A stretch of DNA of 64,000 nucleotides from Bacteriovorax sp. Seq25_V (lineage in GTDB: Bacteria > Bdellovibrionota > Bacteriovoracia > Bacteriovoracales > Bacteriovoracaceae), in NCBI RefSeq assembly GCF_000447795.1, contig NZ_AUNI01000017.1:1-64000 (forward strand), in the 5' to 3' direction. Made by a program: the position numbers and the translations under genes. A model generated the notes under the pieces. That model had not been told where the DNA came from and did not search any database. It saw only the letters and a program-made list of their open reading frames with translations. Below are positions 62,905-64,000 of the stretch, in pieces; position 1 is the stretch's first letter, and every line of letters begins with the position of its first letter.

Positions 62905-64000
62905 ATGGATTTTGAAACAGAAACATATACCAATGAAGGGATTGTATTACCAATGAACGAAGAAAGACAAAACGAAACATTAGGTTCTTTTCTTAAAAAG
63001 GCTCGTGAAAAAAAATCTTTAAGTCTTGATGCAATTAGTAGGCATACAAAAATAAGTAGTTCAAACTTAGATGCTTTAGAAAAAGATAATAGAGACGCCT
63101 TACCAAATATCGCTTACGTTAAAGGTTTTGTAAAATCTTACTGTAAAATTGTTGATACAGATCTTGATTATTGCCTTGAACTACTCGAGCAGTTATATGG
63201 TCAAGAGATTCATCGTGAAGAAAAAATTGTTCCTCAAATAGTTGCTGAAGCAACGCAAGCAACAAAAAACACTCCTGCGATTGAACTGAGTTCTGACTTA
63301 AAGGTCAAACTTCTTGGGATGGTCGCAGTAGTAGCAATTGGTGGCTTTATCGCATATAACCGCTCAAGTGAAGTACCTCAAGAGGTAAAGAGTGAGGTAG
63401 TTAAGCCTGAAACACTAACATCGAAGACTCCTCTGACTGTAACGACAGAAACAAACTCTACTGCAGAAACAAGTGTTGATGACCCTTCAAGTGATGCAGC
63501 TGTAGAAATTGAATCTAAAGATACGATAGAAGAAGTAACTGAAGTTAAGGCTGATGTAGCTCCAACACCATCCCCTGTAAAAGCAGAAGTGGCTGAAACG
63601 AAGAAGGAAGTTGAAGTAGCTCCCGCCCCAGCTCCTGAACCAGTAAAGAAAGAAAAGGTTAAGGCTGAAGATAAAAAAGAAATTGATTTTTACAATCTTC
63701 CATATCCTCTTTACAAAATTTCAAAAGATGCTGATGAAGCGAAGAAACTTATCCCCGCAGGATATCAAATTCTTTCAGAAGGAAAGCAAAACGTATTCAT
63801 TACGGCTACAGAGGGTGATACTTGGATCACTTACAAGCAAGACTCTGATCAAGTTAAGAAGTTTATCCTAAAACAAGGTCGTTACCTAATTATTAGAGGG
63901 AATGATGTAAGAGTTTTCCTTGGAAATGCTAATGTTACAAAAGTATTTTTAAATAATAATCTTCTTGATTTCACAACAAAGAGTGGAGTTAAAAGTTTAG
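62905..64000 (+). CDS. RodZ-like cytoskeletal protein (partial at right edge)
   Basis: ATG at 62905, one base after the previous stop, opens a frame that runs off the right edge after 365 codons. N-terminal residues 20-110 (LGSFLKKAREKKSLSLDAIS, YVKGFVKSYCKIVDTD) are the RodZ HTH_25 domain that binds MreB. A membrane helix (VKLLGMVAVVAIGGFIAY) comes at about 133-150. A long Pro/Ala/Glu/Lys linker leads to a DUF4115-like periplasmic domain (TEGDTWITYKQDSDQVKKF, VFLGNANVTKVFLNN). It probably supports cell shape with MreB. Confidence 0.88.
   Translation, partial: MDFETETYTNEGIVLPMNEERQNETLGSFLKKAREKKSLSLDAISRHTKISSSNLDALEKDNRDALPNIAYVKGFVKSYCKIVDTDLDYCLELLEQLYGQEIHREEKIVPQIVAEATQATKNTPAIELSSDLKVKLLGMVAVVAIGGFIAYNRSSEVPQEVKSEVVKPETLTSKTPLTVTTETNSTAETSVDDPSSDAAVEIESKDTIEEVTEVKADVAPTPSPVKAEVAETKKEVEVAPAPAPEPVKKEKVKAEDKKEIDFYNLPYPLYKISKDADEAKKLIPAGYQILSEGKQNVFITATEGDTWITYKQDSDQVKKFILKQGRYLIIRGNDVRVFLGNANVTKVFLNNNLLDFTTKSGVKSL

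Overview
The window looks like chromosomal DNA of a low-GC, Gram-negative, flagellated bacterium, most likely a predatory or predator-related member of the Bdellovibrionota (Bacteriovorax/Halobacteriovorax-like). This is inference from several traits: a TIGR02147/DUF4423-type regulator, a flagellar operon that ends in a MotE-like gene, many secreted or lipoprotein 'hypotheticals', an Mla-type outer-membrane lipid system, and Mpl-type murein recycling. I saw no rRNA, tRNA, CRISPR array, insertion sequence or prophage module.

Layout. 1-2480: a lipoprotein cut by the left edge, then a TIGR02147 regulator coupled to a secreted HExxH protease-like protein. 2512-13341: a leftward flagellar export/basal-body operon (TPR protein, degenerate NtrC-like AAA+ protein, flgB, flgC, fliE, fliF, fliG, fliH, fliI, fliJ, motE-like). 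13593-16381: a rightward operon of a small lipoprotein plus mlaE-mlaF-mlaD, closed by a strong hairpin. 16408-22738: two divergent genes for large secreted proteins of unknown function. 22733-24259: a complete sigma54-type response regulator. 24398-25863: a small membrane protein and metK. 25968-34622: a secreted SleB-like protein, mpl, and two paralogous lipoproteins sharing a C-terminal domain with ADP-ribosyltransferase-like R/S/ExE signatures. 34699-39629: a serine-hydrolase (beta-lactamase fold) gene, ppdK and glyS. 39718-40899: pentapeptide-repeat and unknown proteins. 41036-43721: U32-type protein and GIY-YIG protein. 43759-49636: a solute-binding-like protein, an MsbA-like exporter, RecO-like protein with a mini-helicase, rsmE, a CheY-like receiver, an NfuA-like protein and a small membrane protein. 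49705-53728: nitrilase-family protein, ugd, a flippase-like membrane protein and two adjacent globins. 53725-60841: an unknown gene, lepA, then an operon of a GNAT protein, a HAMP-PAS sensor, trkA and trkH. 60894-64000: RNA m5U methyltransferase, TPR lipoprotein and a RodZ-like gene cut by the right edge.

Most genes lie on the minus strand in tightly packed, often overlapping operons. TTG and GTG starts with good ribosome binding sites are common (fliE, fliF, fliG, glyS, the U32 gene, the nitrilase gene). The clearest candidates for something undescribed are the tandem ART-like lipoproteins, one of which also carries a nucleoside-phosphorylase-like segment, and the NtrC-like protein in the flagellar operon that has lost GAFTGA, the Walker B acids and the arginine fingers. 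No intergenic gap exceeds about 300 bases.
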